From assembly GCA_037447655.1 (NCBI GenBank), contig JBBHKE010001205.1, positions 90,785 through 133,449 of the forward strand: 42,665 nucleotides of DNA, in the 5' to 3' direction. The notes under the pieces are model-generated. The model worked only from the letters and a program-made list of their open reading frames with translations, was not told where the DNA came from and did no database searches. Source of the stretch: Zygnema cylindricum. Its lineage: Eukaryota > Streptophyta > Zygnematophyceae > Zygnematales > Zygnemataceae. Numbering within the stretch: the stretch's first letter is position 1; each line of letters starts with the position of its first letter. The position numbers were made by a program, and so were the translations under genes. This document shows positions 1 through 9,848 of the stretch, one piece after another.

Positions 1-896
1 TCGGATACATTTCGGAGATCCTATTATAAACGGGGAAAGTGAAAGGGTGACTTATTCACGGCGGGTCCGTGTGTTTATAAGACTGGTGGGAGTGGGAACA
101 CTCCTTTTCTGAAAATACTCAGTTTGCGTTTTTCTTAGTGAGTTAAACGAGGGAACTCGTTATTCAATACGACCGGTTTCTACCGGATATTTATATTTTC
201 CAGTGGACCTCTCTCCGCGGAGTTTGTGCGATTCAGGGAATTGAGGATGAGTGTTTGACTCAAGGGAGTCTTTTCCTCACAAGGGTGAGGGTGGTCAGAA
301 TATTTGTGTGCCTGGGCGGCACTTATTCAGTGGGAAAGTGAAAGGGGCAAATATTATCCTAGAGGCTTTACATAGGCTGTTCATTTTGTGGGTTAATGGA
401 GACCACAAAATTTCAGGTTATAGGCCCACCTTTAGGGTACCCATTTTTAATGGATCATAATTTCTATATTGGGAAATGATGATGGAGGGAGAACATTTTG
501 AGAAGCACCTATGGGGCATAGTGTCCGGGCAAATTTGATGTTCACCTCCCTTGGGTTAGGAGGAACACGTTTTTTTGGCACCTCCACCACCATAGCCATC
601 TTCACGAACAATGACGAGGAACGGGAGGAAATAATCATGGTAGGATAAATTAGGGGAGTTAACTCTCAAATGACTCCATTGTCAAGGATGATACCGGTAG
701 CACCACCACCAACAATGGTGACCAGGAGTTAGACTGAATGGTCAGAATTTGAAAATTAGAACTATAACGACAAGGTGGCTAAGCTCTTAACTCTCAAAAG
801 TGTAGTGAAGGGTATTGCCATTCCCCTTATGCATATTTGATCTTCCTCTCAGATTTGGGTATCTCTTGTAAACAAATATAAGAGTGGTGCAATTAT
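1..896 (+). mobile_element. Copia-like relic A (leader + 5' gag, truncated)
   Basis: The segment around 241-460 resembles the leader of the copies at 2290 and 4440 (motifs such as ctcaagggagtctt and ggcccaccctttaggg-like text). From about 411 it resembles the gag start of those copies in several broken frames. Its last recognisable part (about 830-895) corresponds to the QIWVS..YKSGAI-like stretch that aligns with LWVSFIEIYR of the copy at 2700. Homology stops abruptly at about 896, where a fragment in opposite orientation begins, so this copy was cut by a later insertion or rearrangement. No intact reading frame is present. Assignment to Ty1/copia rests on similarity to copy B, which shows zinc-knuckle and protease traces. 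Confidence 0.6.
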
Positions 897-1288
897 GTGT
901 CCTCCATTGGACTACACAAATCAGAATGCCTCCAGATAGTTTTTAACTAACCCACTTTAATCCAAAACTTCTACTGCCCAAGCAGATAAATTGACAATCT
1001 GACTGCAACCCTGTGTAGTGTGGACTCACCAAAGTCTGTAGCAAAAAGAATCACTGAACACAGCCAACCAGCCAATAAGTTATCAGGTGCCAAAGATGCC
1101 AATTTATACAAACTCTCAAAGAGAGAGGTGATTGTCTACAAAAAATGCTAAGTCCTACTTCCCTCTCACAACCACTATCAAATTCAGTACGATCAAATCA
1201 AATAACTATAAAACACAGAAAGGTACTACGGCCGATGTTCTTTCTGTACAGCCTTTGTACGACAAGGCCATTGAGTGGACGCCTGTGT
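897..1288 (-). mobile_element. Copia-like leader/LTR fragment, inverted
   Basis: Read on the minus strand this matches the leader and 3' part of the LTR found in copy D (about 6329-6713) and in copy B on the plus strand (about 1900-2290). It starts with cctccattggactac at 900, the same text as at 6333. It ends at about 1288, where plus-strand copy B starts with its own LTR, so the two are joined head to head. No coding content was recognised. Confidence 0.6.
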
Positions 1289-3550
1289 TTAAATTAATAG
1301 ATTTCTAGAGTATTTTCTAGGCATAAATATATTAATCTAAAAGGAAAAAGAAAAGGTCGAACTGCCTGCCGCCACCTCCTTTCTCTAACCCCCATACTTG
1401 TTGTAGTCACCAAACGATAGAGAAGGTGGGTGAACCATGGCTGCCTTAGTTCAACAAGCAGTTGTTGTTAGTAGGAAACGCGACGGACCCAAGACTTGAT
1501 CCCGGTACCTCTCGTCCGTCAAGTTGGCCGGTAGCGGTCAGCTTTATCCTATTAGACTAGGACCAATGCTAAATGCTATAGGGTATGATAAATATATAAT
1601 TATTTAAGAGTGAACGAATTCATTTAATTGAAACTGTATACGGCGTGCATAGATATAGTTTTGCAAAGTACGAAGTACGATACTATTTCGAAACGGATAC
1701 CACACATTTTGTTTCGACAGCGAAACGAATATTGCGCAAGTATTTATAACGGTTGAGATTGCATTTAGTTATTATCCAACGACGCACATCATCGCCAAAA
1801 TCCCAGAGTGGTCACTTTAGCTTTTTGTGACATGGCATGACATGGCACCACATAGAGAGATCACATTTGGTCGCGGGAATTCCGAGGAACCTATGGACGA
1901 GTAAAATGAGGGCACGCGTCCACGTAATAGCCTTGTCGTACATTTGTCGAACAAAAGGTACACCAGCAGTAGTACGTTTTAGTCCGGTATAGCAATATAA
2001 TTGGTCCGTACTTTAGTAAATAGGAGTTATTAGAGGGAATCAAGACTTAGTGTTTTTTTAGTCACCTCTCCATTTGAGGGTTTGTATAAAATAGGCATCT
2101 TTGCCACCCCATAACTTATCGCTTGGTTTGGCGTTATCTGAGATTCTTTTTCCTACAGACTCAAAGGAGTCCAAGTTGCACAAAGGTACAGTCAAATTGT
2201 CTGTTTGTCTGCTTGGGTAGCAGTGGTTGCCATTGAAAGTGGGTTAGTTAATAACTATATAGAGGCTTCTTGAAATCTGTAGTCCAATAGAGGACACTGA
2301 ATTGCAGGTTATGGGCCCACCCTCTAGGGTGCCCATCTTTAATGGATCTGGGTTTATCTATTGGGAAGCCATGATGACAAGGGCTTTAAACGATACAGGT
2401 GTATTGTTAGTGGACAAGTGAATCGTCCACCTCAAGGAACACCACCGAGATTTGGTGGAATAAGGTTTTTCTGTAGCAACATTTGCTGCTGTAGAGGAGG
2501 CAGCTGATGGGGAAAGCAGCGTGTCCGAATAGGGGAAAAAAAAGGAATCACCTCAACTCATATTGCTCCTATTCCCATAACACGCGGAGCCGTGATCGTG
2601 AAGACCGTGGAGACCGATACTCAAATGTGGGAAGACACCAACATGGCTGCCAATAACTTCATTCTGAGACACCTCACACAAGCTTTAGCAACTCCTCACC
2701 TTCACGTTGACAAGAACGAGGATTTGTGGGTGAGTTTCATAGAGATCTATAGAGCTAGTACAATTCATGAACTATAGTTGGCAGAGCAAAAGTTGAGAAA
2801 TTATACTTACAAAGGGGGAAAGATGTTAGACTACTGTAATGATCTTTCTTGTTTGTATATGGAGATAGAGAGTGCCGAATGGACAAGTACAATGAAGATG
2901 AAGGTTAACACTCTCATCATAAAGTTACCCGACGAGTATGAGAATATAGTGTACAAAGTACAGAAAATGACTAATAGTTCATGGAAGTGGAATATAGTGG
3001 TCCGCATGATACTACTGCAAGAGAACACGAATGAAATCAAGAGAGGAGGAGAAAGCGTTCAAGCTCTAGCCGCCGAAGAGACAGGTGGAAACCGGACCCG
3101 AAAAAACCATACAAACGAGAAAGAGTCCAACTTAGAGGAGCGAGGCCCACAAAGGGCCTATGTCATTTTTGCGAAAAGCCAAGACACTTTATTGCGGATT
3201 ATGTCAAGCTATTAGAGCTGAGGCTCCAAGAGAACCAAGGAGGAGGATCTTCCGGAGGGAAGAAAAAATCACTTTTGGTCACATAGGTGACAGGAGAGAT
3301 GGAGGACGAGTCCTTTGAGAAGGATGGGGAGCTTCCTCTATACGAGAGTCTGGAGGAGAAGGAGATCCCTCGGAGACAAAATTGTGTCCTTGGAGCAATT
3401 CGGGAAGCACCACAGGAAAGATGGATCATCGACTGAGGTGCATCCATGCATATGTGTCGTGAGAAAAACCTGTTCACTAAGCTTAGGAAAATCGTTACTG
3501 TAGAAATAGAGTATGGGGATGGGAGAGTGGTTACTACAAATCTATGTAGA
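1289..3550 (+). mobile_element. Copia-like relic B (LTR, leader, gag, start of protease)
   Basis: About 1 kb of non-coding LTR/leader sequence (1289-2290) is followed by a broken gag (2291-3230) and a short protease remnant (about 3421-3545). The LTR begins with an attaatagatttctagag motif also present, in reverse, at the outer end of copy D (about 7337-7355). The element stops where copy C begins with another LTR-type start (about 3551). No integrase, reverse transcriptase or RNase H is present, so it is a truncated, non-autonomous relic. Confidence 0.75.
2291..3545 (+). pseudogene. gag-protease remnant of copia-like relic B
   Basis: Open segments at 2592-2777 and 2778-3215 carry a copia-type gag region (MWEDTNMAAN, LWVSFIEIYR, MLDYCNDL, LPDEYENIV). 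A zinc knuckle follows at about 3157-3200 (CHFC...RH, spacing C-x2-C-x4-H-x4) whose last cysteine position reads Y. Further on, a protease-like stretch at 3421-3545 has WIID, then a stop codon at the place of the family's catalytic DSG serine, then GASMHM. Breaks seen: the expected ATG at about 2290 reads ATA, frameshifts lie between 2350 and 2590, there is a TAG at 2775, a frameshift at about 3150 and a TGA in the protease site. It is clearly dead. The copia assignment follows from known gag-PR architecture; the breaks are read directly. Confidence 0.75.
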
Positions 3551-5390
3551 AATTAATGGTCTTTTAAAAGTATTTTCTAGGTCTGAATAGAAATAAGAAA
3601 GAAGCCGAGGCAGTCTACCTCTAACTTCTCTCTCGAACTTCTCAAACTTGTCGCAGTCACTGAGAAATTGGAGAGGGAGCTAGAGCCATGGCTACCTAGG
3701 CTATTCAGAGGTTTACGGGGAAATATATTTTAGTTAGGGGTTTAATTTACTAAAAGATATTGCCGCAACAATATTTGATCCTGGTACCTACCGGCCGGCA
3801 TACAGCCGATAGCCGGTTGCCTTAGCCGTTAAGTCTAGAAGTAGTGTTACGTATTATGGGGTTTGATAATTATTTAAACATTTATACGTAGAAAAGTTCA
3901 TTTAACTATAACTGCTTACGGGAGACATATATCTAGTAAATGTAAAAGTACGGATTCCGGTACGGATAAGAAACCAATACCGCGCATTTATTTCCTTAGT
4001 GAAACGAATACCGCGCATGTATTTATTACGGCTACGATTAAATATAAATTTAATCGGACGGCCGTAATTAATGCCGAGATCGCAGAAGAGGATTTTGGCG
4101 GTTTGTGGTCATCGCCACATCGGATGACACGTGGCGGAATGACATTGGATAGCGGCATCTCCGAGGATTAAAGGAGCGAATCCGGACATACCACATGTCG
4201 ACATTTAGGCCATGTCGTACAATGACCGTACATAAAGTACACCGGCAGCTGTACTTTTGTGTACGAAACTAAAATCCGATTGGCTCCGTACATCAGTAGA
4301 CAGAGTCTGTGAGAGAGATAAGACTTAGAAAAAATAGAAGATAGGACCCTCTTTTCCAGAGAGCTTCTATACAAAAGGTCAACTTTTGACCCTCCATAAC
4401 TTTTTGCTCAAGGGAGCAAATTTAAAGATTATTTTTGCTATCGACTCAAGGGAGTCTTGTCTTCACTGGGGTGAAGTTGGTCAGATTTTTTGTCTGCTAG
4501 GGTGGCTTTTATTTTTGCTGAAACACAAAGGGGTCAAAGTTATCCTAGAGGTCTCAGAGTTTCAGAACCATGGCTGAGGACTTATGGAGGTCTCAGAGTT
4601 TCAGGTTATGGGCCCACCCTTTAGGGTACAAAACTTTAATGGAACGGGCTTCATATACTGGGAAAGTATGATGATAGGAGCTTTATGCGAAAAAAGGTTT
4701 TGGGGGATAGTGAGTGGACGGTTGGGGCGTCAATCAAGTCTTGGAATTCCTCCAGGGTTTGGAGGAAGCAGATTCACCAGAAAAGAGGATCCACCTTCAA
4801 CGGAGGAAACAAAAGAAGGAGAGGTGGTGGACAAAGGAAAGGAGAAGGAGGCGACCACACCAATAACAATTGGTTCGGCATTCATGTCACCTATTCCGAG
4901 GAACGAGGAGAATGATACTGAAACCTAGGACTTCAACCATATGGCGACAAAGCACTTAATCCTACGCCATCTCACTCAAGGACTTGCATGTCCTCATTTG
5001 CAGGTAGAAAGGGCATCCGATCTTTGGATGGCTCTCATAGAGATGTACCGAAGTGGTACGATTTAGCAACAACAGTTGGCTGATCAGAAAAGTTAAGGAG
5101 TAGGTATACAAAGGGGGGAAGATGTTGGATTTTTCCAATGAGCTTGCTACACTCTTCATGGAGCTAGAGAGAGCGGGAAAAGATTTTAGTGAAAAAGAAA
5201 AGGTTAACTGTTTACTAATGAAGTTACTGGATGAGTTCGATAACATAGTTAAACGTGTGGAGGACTTGTCGGACTCAAGGTGTATATGGAACTTAGTGGT
5301 AGGGATGATTCTCGTTCGGGAGAATACGATTGAGATCTGAAGGGGAGGAAAGAGTGGCCAAGCCTTGGCAACTGTGACCAAGGGAGAAAG
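3551..5390 (+). mobile_element. Copia-like relic C (diverged LTR, leader, gag)
   Basis: This is a third, more diverged copy in the same orientation as B. The LTR-like part (3551-4380) shares blocks with B (gtattttctagg, cataccgcgcat-type and gtacgg-rich stretches). The leader (4380-4600) repeats the ctcaagggagtctt motif and contains a short local duplication of aggtctcagagtttcag (4549 and 4584). A broken gag follows to about 5345, after which homology to the other copies fades. No pol domain is present. Confidence 0.7.
4584..5345 (+). pseudogene. gag remnant of copia-like relic C
   Basis: An open stretch 4584-4928 reads through the family's N-terminal gag (VMGPPFRVQNFNG, FIYWESMMIGALCEKRFWGIVSG) and a low-complexity linker ending TPITIGSAFM. 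It then hits a stop at 4926. Downstream, 4930-5080 matches the LRHLTQGLA and LWMALIEMYRSGTI region of B and D with a TAG at about 5064. 5122-5340 carries the MLDFSNELATLFMELERAGKDF and LDEFDNIVKRV part. At least two stops and one frameshift separate the pieces, so it is a pseudogene. No zinc knuckle or protease was seen before homology ends. Confidence 0.7.
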
Positions 5391-5825
5391 ACTTAAGAAC
5401 TATTTCGATATAAACTGTTTTTGCTCTTTTTTGGGAATTTCATCTGAGGATTGCTCTCAGTTTTATCAGCAACACTATCCGAAATTTTGCATGTGTGTTT
5501 CTCGTTGTGTGGGCAATATTGTGGCAAATTTGCAGACCTATTGTGTGTCTGATTTGCTTGGGGCTTCATTGTGAAGTTGGTCATATTTATCAAAGTTCTG
5601 GCAAGCTGTTTTTCTGCAACTTTGACTGAGTGTTGTGATTATTCGGTTTGGTATTATTATATGAAATTTGGTGGGAATACTAAGTGGACTACGAACTATC
5701 TGGTTGGGTAGTTTTAGATTGGTTTGGTTATTCTGTAGAATTCTGAGTGGAATCAAAGGAGGCTGTTTTGGGGTAGTATGTAGTGCTTCCGAGGGTACAT
5801 TCATGGCTGAAAAGGGCTATGAACA
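5391..5825. other. Spacer between opposed relics C and D, unidentified
   Basis: This stretch does not match the four copia-like copies. It contains short open frames on both strands (for example 5668-5943 on plus, 5538-5804 on minus) but none resembles a family I recognise. It is the asymmetric core between the two arms of the large inverted repeat. Confidence 0.4.
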
Positions 5826-7355
5826 ACATGCACTGCTAACTAGAGCTCCTGAATTGTACCAACTCTATAGATCTCTATCAAACTCACCCACAACTCCTCG
5901 GCCTTGTAAAATTGAAGGTGAGGAGTTGCCAAATCTTGTGTGAGGTGTCTCAGAATGAAGTTTTTGGCAGCCATGTTAGTGTCTTCCCACATTTGAGTAT
6001 TGGTCTCCAAGGTTTTCATGATCGCAGCTCCGGGTGTCGTGGTAATAGGAGCAATAGGAGTAAGAGGTGTCTCCTTTTCTTTCCCCTTTTCAGACACGCT
6101 GCTGTCCCCATCATCTGCTTCCTCTGTTGTAGCAGATGTTCCTACGGAAAACCTTATTCCACCGAATCCCAGTGGTGTTCTCTGAGGTGGACGTTTCACT
6201 TGTCCACTAACAATACCCCAGTATCGTTTTTCACACAAAGCCCCTATCATCATGGCTTCCCAATAGATAAACCCTGATCGATTGAAGATGGGCACCTTAG
6301 AGGGTGGGCCCATTACTTGCAATTCTGTGTCCTCCATTGGACTACAAAATTCAGAATGACTCTAGATAGTTATTAACTAACCCACTTTCAATGGCAACCA
6401 CTACTACCCAACCAGACAAGCAGACAATCTGACTGCACCCTTGTGTAGCTTGAACTCCCTTGAGTCAGTAGGAAAAAGAATCTCTCAAAACGCCCAACCA
6501 GGGGATATGTCATGGGGTGGCAAAGATGCATATTTTATACAAACCCTCAAGGGGAGAGGTGAGTGAAAAAACACTAAGTCATGATTCCCTCTAATAACTC
6601 CTATCTACTGAAGTACGGACCAATTATATTGTTGTACCGTACCAAAAAGTACTACTGCCGGTGTACCTTTTGTTCGACAAATGTACGACAAGGCTATTAC
6701 GTGGACGCGTGCCCTCTTTTTACTCGTCTATAGATTCCTCAAAATTCCCGCAACCAAATGTGATCTCTCCACGTGGCGCTAATTCATGCCATGTCACAAA
6801 AAGCCAAAATTACCACTCCGGGTATTCGGCGATGATGTGCGCCGTTGGATATGAACCGAAATGCAATCTTAGCCATTATAAATACTTGCGCAATATTCGT
6901 TTCGCTGTCGAAACAAAATGTGTGGTATCCGTTTCGAAATAGTATCGTAATTCGTACTTTACAAATTGTATCTATGCACGCCGTATACAGTTTCAGTTAA
7001 ATAAATTCGTTCACTCTTAAATAATTATATATCTATCATACCCTATAGCATTTAGCATTGGTCCTAGTCTAATAGAATAAAGCTGACCGCTACTAGCCAA
7101 CTTGACGGACGGCAGGTACCGGGATCAAGTCCTGGGGTCTGTCAGGTTTCTTTTTAGTAACCTACTACAAACAACTGCACGTTGAACTAAGGCACCCATG
7201 GTTCAACCACCCTCTCTATCCTTTAGTGACTACGTCAAGTATGGGGGCTAGAGAGAGGAGGTGGAGGTAGGTTGTCCGTCCTTTTCTTTTTCCTTTTATA
7301 CTAGTTTATTTAGACCTAGAAAATACTCTAGAAATCTATTAATTTTAATAGCTAC
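5826..7355 (-). mobile_element. Copia-like relic D (LTR, leader, gag), inverted relative to B
   Basis: On the minus strand the order is: LTR start near 7355, LTR/leader to about 6340, and gag 6337-5840. Nearly every block of the LTR of copy B (1289-2290) can be found here in reverse complement, for example the promoter-like tttataa region at about 6876 and the gacggacggcaggtacc stretch at 7103. The gag start (ATG at 6337) is intact here, unlike B. The element ends just after the gag TAG, with no zinc knuckle, protease or pol. Confidence 0.75.
5840..6337 (-). pseudogene. N-terminal gag fragment of copia-like relic D (165 codons open)
   Basis: This is the longest intact gag piece in the cluster: MEDTELQVMGPPSKVPIFN, then YWEAMMIGALCEKRYW, a Glu/Ser/Lys-rich linker (about residues 70-95) and MWEDTNMAAKNFILRHLTQ to the C-terminal EIYRVGTIQEL. 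It stops at a TAG in the same alignment column as the TAG in copy B at 2775. Copies B and D therefore probably share that defect by descent rather than having acquired it separately. It is truncated to less than half a normal gag, so a functional capsid is unlikely. Confidence 0.75.
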
Positions 7356-9320
7356 GTAGTTATTGCATTGGTCAGTCTGAGTCTTAGTTGATTTCCAGGT
7401 AAAAATGTTCAATGGAGCGTTCACTCTGGCTCGGTGAGTCCAAGGCGATGATGGATAAATAGTGAAGTATAAGAGATGAGTAGGTTTCTTTTCCTTTGGA
7501 AAAATTGGTGGAAATTTTGATTGATCTTGGTCGTGAGCGAATAATAGCAAATTGGAGCAATGGCATTTTGCACGAAAATCTCTTACTAACCTAGTAGTGT
7601 TTTAGTAGTTAAGAGATAAAAAATTTTAATAGTGGAGGGCATTGGAAATACTTTAAAAAGAAAGGTTGAGCCACGAGGGCAAAAGACCAAGCTAATGTTA
7701 TGTGGACAGAAGCTTCTTCTAATTTAAAGTTTATCCTTATGTGAGTGATGTCCAATGTGGATGTGTATTTTCCAATGTGTGGAATGTATGGTGTAAACTT
7801 GTTGTAGTAATGGGATTTTTTGAGAGGTAGGAAATCCTGTTGTAGGGCCGCACCCAAAGTGAGGTTATTTACTTAGGGTTGTACCGTTTTGTACAGTTCA
7901 GTAGCTTTTTTTTTTTCTAAAGAAAACATCAATTCAAAAAAATCTCCAAGGTTTAGGCGTAAAATTTGACCCTCGGATGCCATTACAGATTTTATCCGGG
8001 ACGCCACGTCACAATCCCTACAGTCTGTGGCAACCGTGCACAAGGAGGAGGTTTTGCAGATCGTCCACAGAGAGGAAACTTTGCAAAAACTGAACGTGTA
8101 AAAATGGGCCGCGTGGAAAAGGAACAAAAATCCACGATGAGCACGCGCAGTATGTGCTTACATGTCGCAAGGGCCATGTGCCTTCCTCCAGGGTGGCTGC
8201 GAATCCGCCGAAATTATCCCCTTACGCTCCCACCATCAAAGTTTGTTGCCGCCTTTTTGTCGTTGCGTTTTGAAATTTTGGGTAGTACCGTACTGTACAT
8301 TATAATGCCCCATGTACGACTCATTAATTACCTCCGGTGGTACATATATTACCTCGATGGTACAGATATTACCTCCGCTTGTACATATATTGCCTCCGCT
8401 CGTACATATATTGCCTCCGCTCGGACATATATTGCGTTCAAACTTTGCAGTCTAAGATTCTTTCAAGATTTTAAGCATCTTATATTAAGTTACGTGTTAC
8501 CAACGCAAACAAAAAGCGGTTTACTGATGCGACCTAATGGAAGGCTGGAAGGCAAGCCCTTCAGTAATCTTTTTCGTACAATTATTGAAACGCCTAATGG
8601 AAGGCCACCCTTAATTTTCGCACATTGGGACGCTATTCAAAGTAGTACGGAGAATTTTCACAAGTCCAAAATCATTCTTTAAAGTATCGATTACATGGGG
8701 ACACCCCCTAATATTGAATACCGAAAACTCGAAATATCACGAATCGAAGTTACAAATTTCGGTTCTTCTCAAGTTTCAATCATTGTACGGATCCATGCTG
8801 TTTATAACTTTCTATCGTTGTCATGTCGGTACGATGCGTGACACAAAATTTCACTTCAGCCCGTATTACTGGAAACGTGTCAAAAGCGTATTCGCTATAA
8901 GAGATAAGATCTGATCCAGTTTGGATTTTTGATCTTTTCAAGGCAAGCCACTTTCGCATCCGATTTCTCATTGATCGTCGCGAAAACACTCATTTCGTGA
9001 CTTCGAGGCTTTGACTTTTCGACAGTTTGCAGTTTCACAAAGGAAAACATGAATAGCGGTATGCCGTGGTCTACCACAGATTAAATCATTAAAGGAGCGC
9101 GTGCGTGCAAATTCTACATCTGATATCCGCGTAATATACGCATGTTATACGTGATCAATACGTATAGTACGAATGTAATACGGGCCTACTATATACATAG
9201 TGTTTTCACTTTTCAGTTTTCACTTTTCACGTGTTTTCGCACTTCTGATCTACGGTTCACACTCCATCCATAGTACCAAGTACGTCCTTTTCTTTGCTTA
9301 AGGACAAAGCATTGTTTGTC
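7356..9320. other. Gene-free stretch with a possible repeat-derived frame
   Basis: No family was recognised. The longest open frame (7966-8682, plus, 238 codons) is in frame with a 21-bp tandem repeat at 8341-8435, which yields repeated TYIASAR units. It lacks any recognisable domain and looks like repeat-derived chance coding. A sequence at 8692-8711 (tacatggggacaccccctaa) resembles the right terminus of the inverted-repeat element at 17701-18485, suggesting another relic of that family, but its left end was not found. 9121-9240 is rich in tacgtata-like text. Confidence 0.4.
8341..8435. repeat. 21-bp tandem repeat, about 4.5 units
   Basis: The units read tacatatattgcctccgctc with small differences (tacctcgatgg, tacctccgcttg, then two nearly identical units and a partial one starting gacatatattgcg). 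The unit length is a multiple of three, so a frame through it stays open. Confidence 0.75.
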
Positions 9321-9321
9321 T

Positions 9322-9384
9322 TACGTGGCAACGTGTCAAATGCTGAATCGGCATATGCTTGGCCTACGTGGCAGATTCCACGTC
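9322..9384 (+). promoter_or_regulatory. Cluster of four ACGT-core (ABRE/G-box-like) motifs upstream of MMT
   Basis: TACGTGGC at 9322-9329, ACGTGTC at 9331-9337, TACGTGGC at 9365-9372 and CCACGTC at 9378-9384 lie 180-245 bp before the MMT start codon. ACGT cores followed by GGC or GTC are known plant bZIP-binding elements. Function here is inferred from position and density only; no clear TATA box was chosen. Confidence 0.4.
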
Positions 9385-9564
9385 TACATTTCCTTAAAAC
9401 TGGAGCTACCGAATGTCATTGTTCATCTCCTTATCCTCCATCCAACGGCTGCTCCAACTTTGCTGCAACCTCACCACCTTTGCCATCCGTGCTCTCCGTT
9501 CACTTTTTCTCTCCTTTTTCTATAATATCTCTCCTTCTTCCAACATATAGTTTGTTACAATTCG

Positions 9565-9817
9565 ATGGAGGAAGAGAATTTGCAGAAAGAAGTCAAGGCT
9601 TTCCTCGAGAATTGCAAGGAATCTGGAAATGCGGTATTTTCTTACGACGACCTGTGCCTGTCTTTTTTTTTTTTAACTAATGTTATTTTATTGTTTCGTT
9701 ATCTGGCTTGCAGTCCACTTAGCTGCTCTTCACCATCCTAACTTTGGAACTATATTAAATATGATTTTTTGACGTTTCCTTTTTTTTTTTTCATTATATA
9801 TTCACACGGCCCTGCAC

Positions 9818-9848
<31 letters not shown>

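Noticed and set aside
7966-8682. 238-codon open frame as a gene.
   Set aside because: It owes much of its length to an in-frame 21-bp repeat, lacks domains, and lies in repeat-rich sequence.
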